Below are positions 15,881 to 24,625 of a DNA stretch of 64,000 nt, piece by piece. How positions within the stretch are numbered: position 1 is the stretch's first letter; each line of letters begins with the position of its first letter. The position numbers and the translations under genes are program-made. The notes beneath the pieces are model-generated. The model saw only the letters and a list, made by a program, of their open reading frames with translations. It was not told the origin of the DNA and searched no databases. Origin of the DNA: Xanthomarina spongicola (lineage in GTDB: Bacteria; Bacteroidota; Bacteroidia; Flavobacteriales; Flavobacteriaceae); the NCBI RefSeq assembly GCF_003148645.1, contig NZ_QGGP01000007.1, positions 1 to 64,000 of the forward strand, read 5' to 3'.

Positions 15881-16188
15881 TGCTCCAGCCTATAGCACAT
15901 TATGGCATCCACTTCTTAATACCTTTATTGGTTGCTTTAGTTTGGTATAAAAACAAATGGCTAACAGCATATTTAATTATGATAGCCTGTTTTTTAATAG
16001 ATTTAGATCATGTATTAGCAAATCCAATGTTCGATCCAAACAGATGTAGCATCAATTTCCATCCATTACATACTTATTATGCCATTGCTATTTATGTAGT
16101 CTTATTAATTCCGAAGAAAACCAGAATTTTAGGTCTAGGTCTTGTTATTCATATCCTTGCAGATAGTGCAGACTGTGCATTAATGTAG
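15880..16188 (+). CDS. DUF6122 small membrane protein
   Basis: A 102-residue protein with three to four hydrophobic helices. His and Asp residues are placed near membrane borders: HYGIHFLIPLL, FLIDLDHVLANPMFDPNRC, FHPLHTY and IHILADSADC. The pattern recalls metal-dependent membrane hydrolases of the YdjM/LexA-regulated type, but that is speculation. It begins one base inside the WbqC stop and overlaps the convergent gene by 9 bp. Confidence 0.75.
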   Translation: MLQPIAHYGIHFLIPLLVALVWYKNKWLTAYLIMIACFLIDLDHVLANPMFDPNRCSINFHPLHTYYAIAIYVVLLIPKKTRILGLGLVIHILADSADCALM

Positions 16189-17202
16189 TTTGAATGTAGC
16201 AAAAATTGGATAATGGTCAGAATACCTGTTATCGAACGTTTTAAAATCTGTGATTTCAAATTCTTTATTAGCGAAAATAAAATCTATTCTAACAGGAAAA
16301 AATTTAAAGTCGTAAGTTCTACCAAACCCATTTCCAGCAACCTTAAAAGCATCTTTTAAATTTCCTTTTATCTCTTTATAAACATAAGAGAATGCTGTGT
16401 TATTAAAATCGCCGCAAATAATCATTTTATAAGGAGATGCTTTTTTGTGCTTAATAAATAATTCTGCCTGAAACTGTTGCATCTTAAAAGTCTGCTCTAC
16501 ACGTTGTAAAAGTCTATCTGAATCTTCATGCTTTAGTTTTTCGACATTTGCATCAATACGAAGCGATTGCAAGTGTACATTATAAACTCTAAGAGTGTCC
16601 TGATCTTTTACTATATCCACAAAAATAGCATTATTAGAGGTCTCAGGAAATTCAACCGAACCAGAATTAATTATAGGATATTGTGAAAAAATAGCTTGTC
16701 CATACTTTACTTTTTTCCCTGAAAGCTTTTCAAATTTATATTTAAAAAAAGATAAGTCAATATTCTTATGTGGATGATATTCTTGTAAGCTTAATACATC
16801 TGGAGATTTTGCTTTTATAAAATCTATCATTTTAGTTTCTACATCTTTCTCTGGAATCCATTCGTATAAATTAAACAAACGTACATTGTAATTCATTATA
16901 GAAAGATCTGTTGCTCCTGGCTCCACATCTGAAGAAGAAAATTTATACAGTGAACCTAAAGTAAAATAACCAATAATTAAAACTATTAACGAAAGGATAA
17001 GTTGCTTTTTAACTTTAATTAACCAATATATAAAGAAGATGACATTGGTTAAAATTAAAAAAGGCACACCTAGACTTAAAACCGATAGGATTGCAAATGT
17101 TTTTGGTGGAAAAAAAGGCAAGAAATAAGAAAGTAAAAGCATGGTTGCTACTAAAGCATTAACAACATAAATTATTTTATCGATAAGCTTTAGATTCTTC
17201 AT
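16180..17202 (-). CDS. Membrane-anchored endonuclease/exonuclease/phosphatase-family protein
   Basis: A 340-residue protein. The first ~105 residues hold three hydrophobic segments; the remainder is an EEP (DNase I-like) domain. Catalytic landmarks are the metal-binding Glu in LSLQEYHPH, GDFNNTAF, RIDFIFANKEF and the terminal RYSDHYPIFATF. The substrate could be a nucleic acid, phospholipid or sugar phosphate and cannot be told. The domain probably faces the periplasm. It is the last gene of the minus-strand run starting at ~22.6 kb, 12 bp after a rhomboid gene. Confidence 0.82.
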   Translation of the reverse strand: MKNLKLIDKIIYVVNALVATMLLLSYFLPFFPPKTFAILSVLSLGVPFLILTNVIFFIYWLIKVKKQLILSLIVLIIGYFTLGSLYKFSSSDVEPGATDLSIMNYNVRLFNLYEWIPEKDVETKMIDFIKAKSPDVLSLQEYHPHKNIDLSFFKYKFEKLSGKKVKYGQAIFSQYPIINSGSVEFPETSNNAIFVDIVKDQDTLRVYNVHLQSLRIDANVEKLKHEDSDRLLQRVEQTFKMQQFQAELFIKHKKASPYKMIICGDFNNTAFSYVYKEIKGNLKDAFKVAGNGFGRTYDFKFFPVRIDFIFANKEFEITDFKTFDNRYSDHYPIFATFKLH

Positions 17203-17214
17203 AAATACAAGCTA

Positions 17215-18096
17215 TTATTTACCAGCTTTAAATAAAAATTCTTTTTCTTCTTTAGTTAGACTATCGTAACCACTTTTACTGATTTTATCTAAGATAACAT
17301 CTATTTTTTTCTGTTTATTAAACTCTTCAAATTCTTTTTTAGCATAACCAGCTACCTTACCAGATTTCTTTTTGTGAACAGTTTTTAATGGTGATTTTTT
17401 CGATTTTTTAAACAAGCTTGCAAACCAATCCATAACGCCTTCAAACCCTTTACCTATATCGTTACCTTTACGTAATTGTACTGCATAAACATAGCCTAAA
17501 GCTGCTCCTCCTAAATGAGCCAGATTTCCTCCAGCGTTTAATCCGAAAAGTCCTAAACCATCTATAACTACAATGGCTACACCAAGATACCACAGTTTCA
17601 AATTAAAAGTAAAGAAACGCACTTCCATGTTTGGCATATAGGCACATAAAAAAATCAATAAAGCACGAACAGCTGCCGAAGCTCCAACTAATCTACTACT
17701 AGAATCAAAAAAAGATGGCACGACATTATATCCAAAAAGAAATAACAAGCCTCCAAATATGGCTCCTAAAAAATAGATGTTTAATCCTAATTTTACAGGG
17801 AACATATTTGCAAACATGCGACCAATAAAATAAAGCCAAAGCATATTAAACAATATATGCCAAAAATCGTAATGCGTAAAAGCATAGGTAAAAATGCTCC
17901 AAGGTTTCATAATAAATTCTGAAAAGTCACTTGGTAATTCTAACCAACCTAAACTTCCATTTATATTAAAGGATACCTTAATTATTAATCCAATAAAAAA
18001 TATAAGTAAATTAACTACAATTATTTTTTCAAACACGTTTAAATGCTGAAGCTTATCTTGTATGTCTTTATTAAGAGAAGTCATATTTAGTCCCAA
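17215..18096 (-). CDS. Rhomboid-family intramembrane protease (variant active-site motif)
   Basis: A 293-residue six-TM rhomboid with a cytoplasmic C-terminal basic/coiled tail (KKSKKSPLKTVHKKKSGK). TM landmarks are HYDFWHILFNMLWLYFIGRMF, VGASAAVRALLIF and the His-bearing AHLGGAALGYVYA. The nucleophile motif reads GASA instead of the usual GxSG; the Ser and the His are both present, so activity is possible. It overlaps the second rhomboid gene upstream by 10 bp. Substrates unknown. Confidence 0.88.
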   Translation of the reverse strand: MGLNMTSLNKDIQDKLQHLNVFEKIIVVNLLIFFIGLIIKVSFNINGSLGWLELPSDFSEFIMKPWSIFTYAFTHYDFWHILFNMLWLYFIGRMFANMFPVKLGLNIYFLGAIFGGLLFLFGYNVVPSFFDSSSRLVGASAAVRALLIFLCAYMPNMEVRFFTFNLKLWYLGVAIVVIDGLGLFGLNAGGNLAHLGGAALGYVYAVQLRKGNDIGKGFEGVMDWFASLFKKSKKSPLKTVHKKKSGKVAGYAKKEFEEFNKQKKIDVILDKISKSGYDSLTKEEKEFLFKAGK

Positions 18097-18848
18097 CGAT
18101 TTTTATTGAATTGTGTTTTTTTCCAATACCACATAATTAAAAAACCTGTTAATGCACCTCCAATATGAGCTACATAAGCCGTATTACTAGGACTGAAAAA
18201 TGATTGACCAGTAATTGCTGAAATCAAATCTAATGCAATAATTCCAGGAATAAAATACTTGGCTTTAATTGGAACTGGTAAAAATATAAGCATCAATTTA
18301 GATTCTGGATACAACATACCAAAAGCTACTAACACTCCCATAATGGCACCTGAAGCTCCAACCATTGTACTGTTAAAAACTCCTACAAAATTTTGAAGTT
18401 GTTCTTGAGTTAAAAATTGATTCCAACGTGTATCGTAAACACTATAACCAGACTTCAAGGTTTCAATTGTTTGTGCTTGGTCGAAACCAGCTCCATTAAG
18501 TATATCCATTCCAGAAACAAATCTGAAATAATAATAACCTATCATACATATAGCTGCTCCCAAACCAGAAGAGATATAAAAGAATAAGAATTTTTTAGCA
18601 CCAAAACGTTCTTCGACAGCAGTACCAAACATCCAAAGAGCAAACATATTAAAGAAAATATGCATAAAACCTCCATGCATAAACATGTGTGTGATTATTT
18701 GCCAAGGCTGAAAAGCTTCATTCTTTGGAAAATGTAATGCAAACCAATCGTAAAACAAAGTACCTCCACCAATGGCTAAGGTTCCAATAAACATAATGAC
18801 GTTTATAATTATTAAATGTTTTACAGTATCTGTAATTTTATTCATCAT
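18087..18848 (-). CDS. Rhomboid-family intramembrane serine protease
   Basis: A 253-residue six-TM rhomboid with intact hallmarks: HMFMHGGFMHIFFNMFALWMFG in the L1/TM2 region, the catalytic Ser in GASGAIMGVLVA and the catalytic His in AHIGGALTGFLIMWYW. It cleaves TM segments of membrane proteins within the bilayer. Its 3' end overlaps the second rhomboid gene by 10 bp, and it lies 12 bp after mutL. A tandem rhomboid pair behind mutL is a familiar flavobacterial arrangement. Confidence 0.92.
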   Translation of the reverse strand: MMNKITDTVKHLIIINVIMFIGTLAIGGGTLFYDWFALHFPKNEAFQPWQIITHMFMHGGFMHIFFNMFALWMFGTAVEERFGAKKFLFFYISSGLGAAICMIGYYYFRFVSGMDILNGAGFDQAQTIETLKSGYSVYDTRWNQFLTQEQLQNFVGVFNSTMVGASGAIMGVLVAFGMLYPESKLMLIFLPVPIKAKYFIPGIIALDLISAITGQSFFSPSNTAYVAHIGGALTGFLIMWYWKKTQFNKNRWD

Positions 18849-18860
18849 AATACATGGTAC

Positions 18861-20714
18861 TTAAATAAATTTTTTCTCTAATTCATCTACACTTAACGTA
18901 ATGAATGTTGTTTTATTTGTTGGAGACATGTTTGGTTCTTTACAACCAAACAAACTATTTACCAAATGTTCTTGCTCCATTACTGATAACGATTGTCCCG
19001 TTTTTACTGCCAAACTCTTAGCCATAGACTTTGCTAACAAATCTGTAGAACTAAAATTACTGTCTGGCACATCGTTTTGGATATCGTTTATTAATTGTTC
19101 TAAGATTACTGAAACTTCGCTCTCTGGAACACTTACTGGAACTCCAGATATTTCGATAGAATCTTTAGACATATTAGAAAACTGAAAACCTGTATGCTCT
19201 AGATCTTGTTTTACCTGTTTAATTATCTCTACTTCTTGAGTTGAAAAATGAAGCTGAACAGGAAATAATAATTGCTGACTCATACTTTCTTTTACAGTAA
19301 TATGTTGTAAAAAATCTTCGTACAGCACACGTTGGTGTGCTCTGTGTTGGTCAATAACCAACATTCCAGATTTAATGGTACTTACTACATATTTATTTTG
19401 AAGTTGAAACGTTGTTTGTTTGGTTTCAACTTGAGAGTCTCCTTTAAAAATAGAATCTGTTTGTTCTTCGCTTTCAAATTGAATACTACTAAAACCTTTT
19501 TGTGTTTGTGTTCCTTTAGATTCTAAACCAACATACAAACTATCCCAATTCATTGGTGTTTGCCTTTTAAAGGCCGTAGTTTGTTTACCAGAAATTTGTT
19601 TTTCCTCAAATGGGTTAAAGGCTCTATCTACTTCAATTTTTGGTGTGTTTGGGTTATTTACATCTTTATAACTGTAAGGTGTATCTAAATTTGCATCTCT
19701 TTCAAAATCTAATACTGGAGCAATATTAAATTGTCCTAAACTATGTTTTACAGATGCACGTAAAATAGCATAAAGTGTGTGTTCATCATCAAACTTAATT
19801 TCTGTTTTAGTTGGATGAATATTAATATCTATCGTTTGTGGATTTACATTAAGATTTAAAAAATAACTTGCATGTGTACCATCTTTTAAAAGGCCATCGA
19901 ATGCCGAACTTATGGCATGATTTAAATAGGCACTTTTAATAAACCTGTTATTAACAAAAAAGTATTGCTCGCCTCTTGTTTTCTTAGCGTATTCAGGCTT
20001 TCCTACAAATCCAGAAATTTTAACCACTTCGGTTTCTTCATTAACTGGAACTAATTTTTCGTTAGTTTTACTTCCAAAAATATTTACAATACGTTGTCTG
20101 TAATTACTTTCAGGCAAATTAAAAACTTCACCTCCATTATGATACATCACAAAATGAATGTTTGGATGCGCTAAAGCTACTCTGTGAAATTCGTCAATTA
20201 TATGACGTGTTTCTACCTGATTAGATTTCAAGAAATTACGTCTGGCAGGAATATTAAAAAACAGATTTTTAACTGCTATGGAAGTTCCACTAGGTGTAAC
20301 TACTATATCTTGAGATACAACGTCGCTACCTTCAATTACTATTTGTGTTCCTACTTCATCTTTTTCTTGCTTGGTTTTCAATTCAACATGAGCAATAGCT
20401 GCAATACTAGCTAAAGCTTCACCACGAAATCCTTTAGTGTGTAATTGAAATAGATCTTCAGCAGAACGAATTTTTGAAGTAGCATGACGCTCAAAACTTA
20501 AACGCGCATCAGTAACACTCATTCCAGAACCATTATCAATTACTTGAACTAAGGTTTTACCAGCATCTTTAATTAGAAGTTTTATAGTAGTAGCATTAGC
20601 ATCTATAGCATTCTCCATAAGCTCTTTAACCACAGAAGCTGGACGCTGTACAACTTCTCCAGCTGCAATCTGGTTTGCTACATGATCTGGTAATAACTGA
20701 ATAATATCTGACAT
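18861..20714 (-). CDS. mutL: DNA mismatch repair protein MutL
   Basis: A 617-residue MutL. The GHKL ATPase domain (about 1-330) has ENAIDA, DNGSGM and TKGFRGEALASIAAIA. A variable linker and the C-terminal dimerisation domain follow. The endonuclease-type motif DQHA(x)2E(x)4E appears as DQHRAHQRVLYE near residue 450, with Ala to Arg and the first Glu to Gln. The C-terminal Cys motif also differs (FGCKEPNMSPTNKTTF). Nicking activity is therefore uncertain. The start overlaps the stop of the preceding small gene by one base. Confidence 0.95.
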   Translation of the reverse strand: MSDIIQLLPDHVANQIAAGEVVQRPASVVKELMENAIDANATTIKLLIKDAGKTLVQVIDNGSGMSVTDARLSFERHATSKIRSAEDLFQLHTKGFRGEALASIAAIAHVELKTKQEKDEVGTQIVIEGSDVVSQDIVVTPSGTSIAVKNLFFNIPARRNFLKSNQVETRHIIDEFHRVALAHPNIHFVMYHNGGEVFNLPESNYRQRIVNIFGSKTNEKLVPVNEETEVVKISGFVGKPEYAKKTRGEQYFFVNNRFIKSAYLNHAISSAFDGLLKDGTHASYFLNLNVNPQTIDINIHPTKTEIKFDDEHTLYAILRASVKHSLGQFNIAPVLDFERDANLDTPYSYKDVNNPNTPKIEVDRAFNPFEEKQISGKQTTAFKRQTPMNWDSLYVGLESKGTQTQKGFSSIQFESEEQTDSIFKGDSQVETKQTTFQLQNKYVVSTIKSGMLVIDQHRAHQRVLYEDFLQHITVKESMSQQLLFPVQLHFSTQEVEIIKQVKQDLEHTGFQFSNMSKDSIEISGVPVSVPESEVSVILEQLINDIQNDVPDSNFSSTDLLAKSMAKSLAVKTGQSLSVMEQEHLVNSLFGCKEPNMSPTNKTTFITLSVDELEKKFI

Positions 20715-20998
20715 TAGCTGTTAGAAAAGAAAATGGATAAATCGAATTCAATAATAAAAAGGAAGATTAAAATCAGAATAGCTATTATAATTAAAACCCT
20801 TTTATTTGCTGTATTGTTTGAGTTGTTTTTATAATCGTCGAGTGCAGTAATAAGCTTGTTTTTTAACCCTTTATTACTTCCAACAGTTGTTCTAAAATCA
20901 TCAAACTTATGTTTTATTTCATAAGGATTCCCTTCACCTTTATAATGTCTTGGTGAATAACTATACGTTTTATTTTTTCGTGTTTTAAAAATCCCCAT
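20714..20998 (-). CDS. Small single-TM protein, unknown function
   Basis: A 94-residue protein with a basic, Tyr-rich N-terminus (KTRKNKTYSYSPRHYKGEG) and one C-terminal TM helix (VLIIIAILILIFLFIIEF). Homologues in Flavobacteriaceae databases are, to my knowledge, sometimes labelled riboflavin synthase subunit beta, a name probably copied from the nearby ribH; nothing in the sequence supports that. It is coupled to mutL by a one-base overlap. Confidence 0.7.
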   Translation of the reverse strand: MGIFKTRKNKTYSYSPRHYKGEGNPYEIKHKFDDFRTTVGSNKGLKNKLITALDDYKNNSNNTANKRVLIIIAILILIFLFIIEFDLSIFFSNS

Positions 20999-21003
20999 AC
21001 TAT

Positions 21004-21243
21004 CTACTTTTCATATCCACTTAAAATATATAATAATACTAAAATAGCTATCAAAACTAATACCATATATAATGGAGAAGTTAAAAAACTACTTTTTCGC
21101 TTTCTTGTTCGTTTTAATTCTTGCCATTTCGACTGAATATCTTTTTCAAGATTATCGTCATTATCTTTTTGATACTTTGGTTTGATATTAAATTGTCTAT
21201 TCTTTTTGAATAATGCCACGACTAATCCTTTGATATACTTCAA
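21004..21243 (-). CDS. Small single-TM protein, unknown function
   Basis: A 79-residue protein: basic N-terminal half (QFNIKPKYQKDNDDNLEKD, KRTRKRKSS) and one TM helix near the C-terminus (PLYMVLVLIAILVLLYIL). It sits 5 bp before the next small membrane protein and resembles it in layout. No family recognised. Confidence 0.6.
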   Translation of the reverse strand: MKYIKGLVVALFKKNRQFNIKPKYQKDNDDNLEKDIQSKWQELKRTRKRKSSFLTSPLYMVLVLIAILVLLYILSGYEK

Positions 21244-21348
21244 ATGTACTTAAAATACAAAGAAATAAGGGTTTTGAAATGCCAAAAATTGTTAACAAAA
21301 AGCTTCAAATGAACTGAAATTAAAAGTAAAGTACTAATTGTAAGAAAT

Positions 21349-21834
21349 CTAAGCCTTTCTATTTAAGTCTGCCATTTTTATAGCAGCAATAGCAGCTTCT
21401 GTACCTTTGTTTCCATGTATTCCTCCAGATCGATCAATGGCTTGTTGCATATTATTATCTGTAAGTACACAAAAAATTACTGGAACATGATGAAGAATAT
21501 TTAAATCTTTAATCCCTTGAGAAACAGCCTCGCAAACAAAATCGAAATGTTTGGTTTCACCTTGAATAACACTTCCAATAGCAATTACTGCATCGACATG
21601 TTGTTCCTGCATTTTTTTACTACCAAAAATAAGCTCGTAACTACCTGGAACATTCCATCTAATAATATTTTCAGAAGACACTTCGTTTTCAATTAAAGCA
21701 TTGAGAGCGCCTTGAAACAACCCTTCTGTAATGGTGTCATTCCATTCTGAAACAACAATCCCAAACCGAAAGTCTTTCGCGTTTGGGATTGAAGCTTTAT
21801 CGTATTCTGATAAATTTTTATTTTCTGTTGCCAT
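21349..21834 (-). CDS. ribH: 6,7-dimethyl-8-ribityllumazine synthase
   Basis: A 161-residue lumazine synthase, the penultimate enzyme of riboflavin biosynthesis. It condenses 5-amino-6-ribitylaminouracil with 3,4-dihydroxybutanone 4-phosphate. Recognisable elements are VVSEWNDTITEGLFQGAL, WNVPGSYELIFGSK, IAIGSVIQGETKHFDFV and GNKGTEAAIAAIKMADL. Length is normal. It lies 25 bp after the TPR membrane protein gene. Confidence 0.96.
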   Translation of the reverse strand: MATENKNLSEYDKASIPNAKDFRFGIVVSEWNDTITEGLFQGALNALIENEVSSENIIRWNVPGSYELIFGSKKMQEQHVDAVIAIGSVIQGETKHFDFVCEAVSQGIKDLNILHHVPVIFCVLTDNNMQQAIDRSGGIHGNKGTEAAIAAIKMADLNRKA

Positions 21835-21859
21835 GTTTACTTTCCGAATAATCGGAGAA

Positions 21860-22630
21860 TTATTTACCTGCTAGCGCTTGTGCTTTACCAATAAACACAT
21901 CTATATTAGCTGCTTCTGTTGAAGACGCATAATTCTCTTTAATAGTATTAAAGTTAGTTAAAGCTTTATCGGCTTTTCCTAATTCTAAAGCAATTACACC
22001 TGCTTTATATAAATATAAAGGTGTTGTAAATTCGTTGGTTCTTAATTTTGCAGCTTGTTCGTAATAACCTAAAGCATCTTCTGGCTGGTTTAATTGTACA
22101 AAAGCATCTCCAATGCTTCCTTTAGCCATAGGAGCTAAAACTTCATCATCGCTAGAAAAATCACTTAAATACGTAACAGCATTTTTATAATCTTTAAGAT
22201 TTAAATAAGCCATTCCAGCATAGTAGTTAGCTATATTACCTGCTTGTGTTCCACTGTATTCTGAAGCTATGTCTAGCATGCCTAATTTTCCTTCTCCACC
22301 ATTAAGTGATAATGTGTAAAGTGAATCTTTAGCTGAACCTGTTACTGCTTCATTAAAATATTTCTTTGCTTGGAACATTTCGTTCATTGCTTCGTTTTGT
22401 TTAGGTTTTGCTATAAATTCATTAAAACCTAAATATCCTAAAACAATTGCAGCTACAATTCCTATAATAATAAAAATGTATTTTTGATTTGCTATAACCC
22501 AATCTTCTGTTTTAGAAGCAGATTCGTCTAGTGTATTAAAAACCTCAGCAGTTGTAGAGTGATCAACAATATCATTCTCTTTTTCCTCTTTCGTTGCTGG
22601 TTTATATCCTCTTTTCTTATAAGTTGCCAT
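21860..22630 (-). CDS. TPR-containing single-TM protein (YfgM/BamD-like layout)
   Basis: A 256-residue protein when started at the ATG at 22630 (MATYKKRGYKP). The frame is open to 22654, but that upstream start falls inside a promoter-like -7 element. A cytoplasmic basic N-terminus is followed by one TM helix (YIFIIIGIVAAIVLGYLGF) and about four TPR-like helical repeats (NYYAGMAYLNLKDYKNAVTYL, DAFVQLNQPEDALGYYEQAA, AGVIALELGKADKALTNF). The layout recalls YfgM/PpkA-type envelope scaffold proteins. First gene of the ribH-mutL operon, divergent from recF. Confidence 0.8.
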   Translation of the reverse strand: MATYKKRGYKPATKEEKENDIVDHSTTAEVFNTLDESASKTEDWVIANQKYIFIIIGIVAAIVLGYLGFNEFIAKPKQNEAMNEMFQAKKYFNEAVTGSAKDSLYTLSLNGGEGKLGMLDIASEYSGTQAGNIANYYAGMAYLNLKDYKNAVTYLSDFSSDDEVLAPMAKGSIGDAFVQLNQPEDALGYYEQAAKLRTNEFTTPLYLYKAGVIALELGKADKALTNFNTIKENYASSTEAANIDVFIGKAQALAGK

Positions 22631-22651
22631 ATATTCTAAATTAATGCGTGG

Positions 22652-22659
22652 CAAAAATA
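22652..22659 (-). promoter_or_regulatory. -7 promoter element of the TPR-ribH-mutL operon
   Basis: TATTTTTG on the minus strand matches TAnnTTTG and lies 21 bp upstream of the ATG at 22630. No clear -33 element. Confidence 0.45.
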
Positions 22660-22762
22660 TGATTTTTCTTCATATATAAAAGCCTATTTATTTGTTATTT
22701 TTCAATAATTTGCACAACCTTTTTTATTTAAAAATTCAAAAACAGAATTAAGTTGCTTTTTT

Positions 22763-23842
22763 ATGATTTTAAAATCACTTTCATTACTAAACTATAAAAA
22801 TTTTGAAAGTCAGTCTTTTGCTTTTAATAACAAAATAAATTGTTTTGTTGGAAACAATGGTGTGGGCAAAACAAATGTACTCGATGCTATTTATCATTTA
22901 TCCTTTGGTAAAAGCTATTTTAACCCAATTGCTTCGCAAAATATTAAACATGACGAAGCCTTTTTTGTAATTAATGGCGATTATGAAAAAGAGGATAAAA
23001 CCGAAAAAATTGTTATAAGTCTAAAAAAAGGTCAGAAAAAAATTATAAAAAGAAATAGCAAAGCCTACGAAAGATTTAGCGACCATATTGGTTTTTTACC
23101 TCTAGTAATTATCTCTCCTGCAGACAGAGATTTAATTACTGAAGGAAGTACGACCAGACGGAAATTTATGGATAGTGTTATTTCGCAAAGCGATAAACAG
23201 TATCTAGATAATTTAATTAATTATAATAAAATTTTAGTTCAACGAAATTCTTTATTAAAGTATTTTGCTCTGAATAATACATTTAATGCAGACACTCTAG
23301 AGGTATACAACAAACAACTTGACACATATGGAAGTATTATTTTTGAAAAGCGTCAAACTTTTTTAGAATCTTTTATTCCAATTTTTAAAGAGCGATATAA
23401 AATAATAAGTAAAGGAAACGAACTTGTTAATCTAAGTTATAGTAGTCACTTATTAGAAGACAAATTAGAAACACTTTTAAAGAAATCTATTAATAAAGAC
23501 AAAGCATTACAATACACAAGTGTTGGTATCCATAAAGACGATTTAATTTTTGAAATTGAAGAACATCCTATTAAAAAATTTGGTAGTCAAGGACAGCAAA
23601 AATCTTATTTAATTGCTTTAAAACTGGCTCAATTCGATTTTATTAAAGCTCAAAGTGGTGTGAATCCTATTCTATTACTTGATGATATTTTTGATAAATT
23701 AGACGAAGAACGTGTGTCGCAAATTATTAAATTAGTAGACGACGAAAATTTCGGTCAGTTATTTATTAGTGATACACATGCTGAAAGAACAGAAAACGCC
23801 GTAAAACAGGTTCATCAATCTTATGAAATTTTTAAATTATGA
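22763..23842 (+). CDS. recF: DNA replication and repair protein RecF
   Basis: A 359-residue SMC-like ATPase: Walker [10 protein letters not shown] near residues 30-38, [24 protein letters not shown] mid-protein, [17 protein letters not shown] as the signature motif, and Walker [16 protein letters not shown]. It loads RecA at single-strand gaps. The stop overlaps the following lipoprotein gene by 4 bp (ATGA). Confidence 0.95.
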   Translation: MILKSLSLLNYKNFESQSFAFNNKINCFVGNNGVGKTNVLDAIYHLSFGKSYFNPIASQNIKHDEAFFVINGDYEKEDKTEKIVISLKKGQKKIIKRNSKAYERFSDHIGFLPLVIISPADRDLITEGSTTRRKFMDSVISQSDKQYLDNLINYNKILVQRNSLLKYFALNNTFNADTLEVYNKQLDTYGSIIFEKRQTFLESFIPIFKERYKIISKGNELVNLSYSSHLLEDKLETLLKKSINKDKALQYTSVGIHKDDLIFEIEEHPIKKFGSQGQQKSYLIALKLAQFDFIKAQSGVNPILLLDDIFDKLDEERVSQIIKLVDDENFGQLFISDTHAERTENAVKQVHQSYEIFKL

Positions 23843-24258
23843 AACGATTATTAATTATATCTATTATAAGTTTTTGCTTAATTAGTTGCTCAAAAAATCC
23901 TGAAACGTTTGTTGAACATCTTGAAGGTTATTGGGAAATTGAAGAAGTTATCTTAGTAGATGGCTCCAAGAAAAGCTACACCTTTAATGATACTGTAGAT
24001 TATATTGAAGTTTCAGACAGTTTAGCTGGTTTTAGAATAAAATTAAAGCCTCATTTCGATGGTACTTTTAAAACCTCTAAAGATTCGGAACAATTCACTA
24101 TCAAAATAGAAAATGATAGTTTAAATCTATATTACAAAACCCCTTTTGATACTTGGAAAGAAACTATTTTGTTAGCAACAGAAGAGCAACTAAAGGTTAT
24201 AAATAAAAATAAAGCTGTATTTTTATACAAGAAATTTACTCCCATAAACTTAGATTAA
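23839..24258 (+). CDS. Small lipocalin-like lipoprotein
   Basis: A 139-residue lipoprotein with signal [17 protein letters not shown] and lipid-site Cys17. The mature part is beta-rich: [40 protein letters not shown] and [15 protein letters not shown] resemble the lipocalin-like/DUF4488 type of short barrel. Coupled at both ends: it overlaps recF by 4 bp and shares one base with the next start. Function unknown. Confidence 0.7.
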   Translation: MKRLLIISIISFCLISCSKNPETFVEHLEGYWEIEEVILVDGSKKSYTFNDTVDYIEVSDSLAGFRIKLKPHFDGTFKTSKDSEQFTIKIENDSLNLYYKTPFDTWKETILLATEEQLKVINKNKAVFLYKKFTPINLD

Positions 24259-24554
24259 TGGCTAAACGAAATAACGACCATATTAGCATAGCAGATGCCT
24301 TAAAAGAATTTGTTGAAACCAACAAACTAGAATATGGTCTTGATGTTGTTAACGTTCAAGACACATGGAAAGAGATGATGGGAAATGGCGTAAATAACTA
24401 TACAACAGACATACAATTAAAGAATAACACACTTTATGTGCAATTAAGTTCCAGCGTATTAAGAGAAGAGCTTAGCTATGGTAAAGAAAAAATAATAGCT
24501 ATGTTAAATGAATCTCTTGGTAAAGAAGTTATTAAAAAACTTGTGTTGCGATAA
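24258..24554 (+). CDS. DUF721/DciA-like protein
   Basis: A 98-residue protein matching the DUF721 (DciA) family: LKEFVETNKLEYGLDVVNVQDTWKEMMG and the C-terminal LYVQLSSSVLREELSYGKEKIIAMLNE. DciA is the ancestral loader of the replicative helicase DnaB in bacteria lacking DnaC. Placement after recF fits the replication role. It shares a base with the preceding lipoprotein stop, and the unit ends in a bidirectional terminator. Confidence 0.85.
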   Translation: MAKRNNDHISIADALKEFVETNKLEYGLDVVNVQDTWKEMMGNGVNNYTTDIQLKNNTLYVQLSSSVLREELSYGKEKIIAMLNESLGKEVIKKLVLR

Positions 24555-24570
24555 AACGAGTAAACAATAA

Positions 24571-24606
24571 AAAAGCCTTGTAACAATTTGTTTACAAGGC
24601 TTTTTC
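24571..24606. terminator. Bidirectional rho-independent terminator
   Basis: A 14-bp stem AAAAAGCCTTGTAA / TTACAAGGCTTTTT has A and T tracts at its ends, so it works in both directions. It lies between the convergent DciA-like and M4 protease genes. Confidence 0.88.
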
Positions 24607-24625
24607 TATATTAAAACTCTAGTAC

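Noticed and set aside
20714-20998. Naming the 94-residue protein riboflavin synthase beta subunit
   Set aside because: It has one TM helix and no lumazine/riboflavin synthase motif; real ribH is at 21349-21834.
21843-21856. TCCGA-ATAA-TCGGA inverted repeat upstream of ribH
   Set aside because: Only 5-bp arms in a short gap between coupled genes; chance is a sufficient explanation and it does not match the GGATAAAnTTnTCCG motif well.
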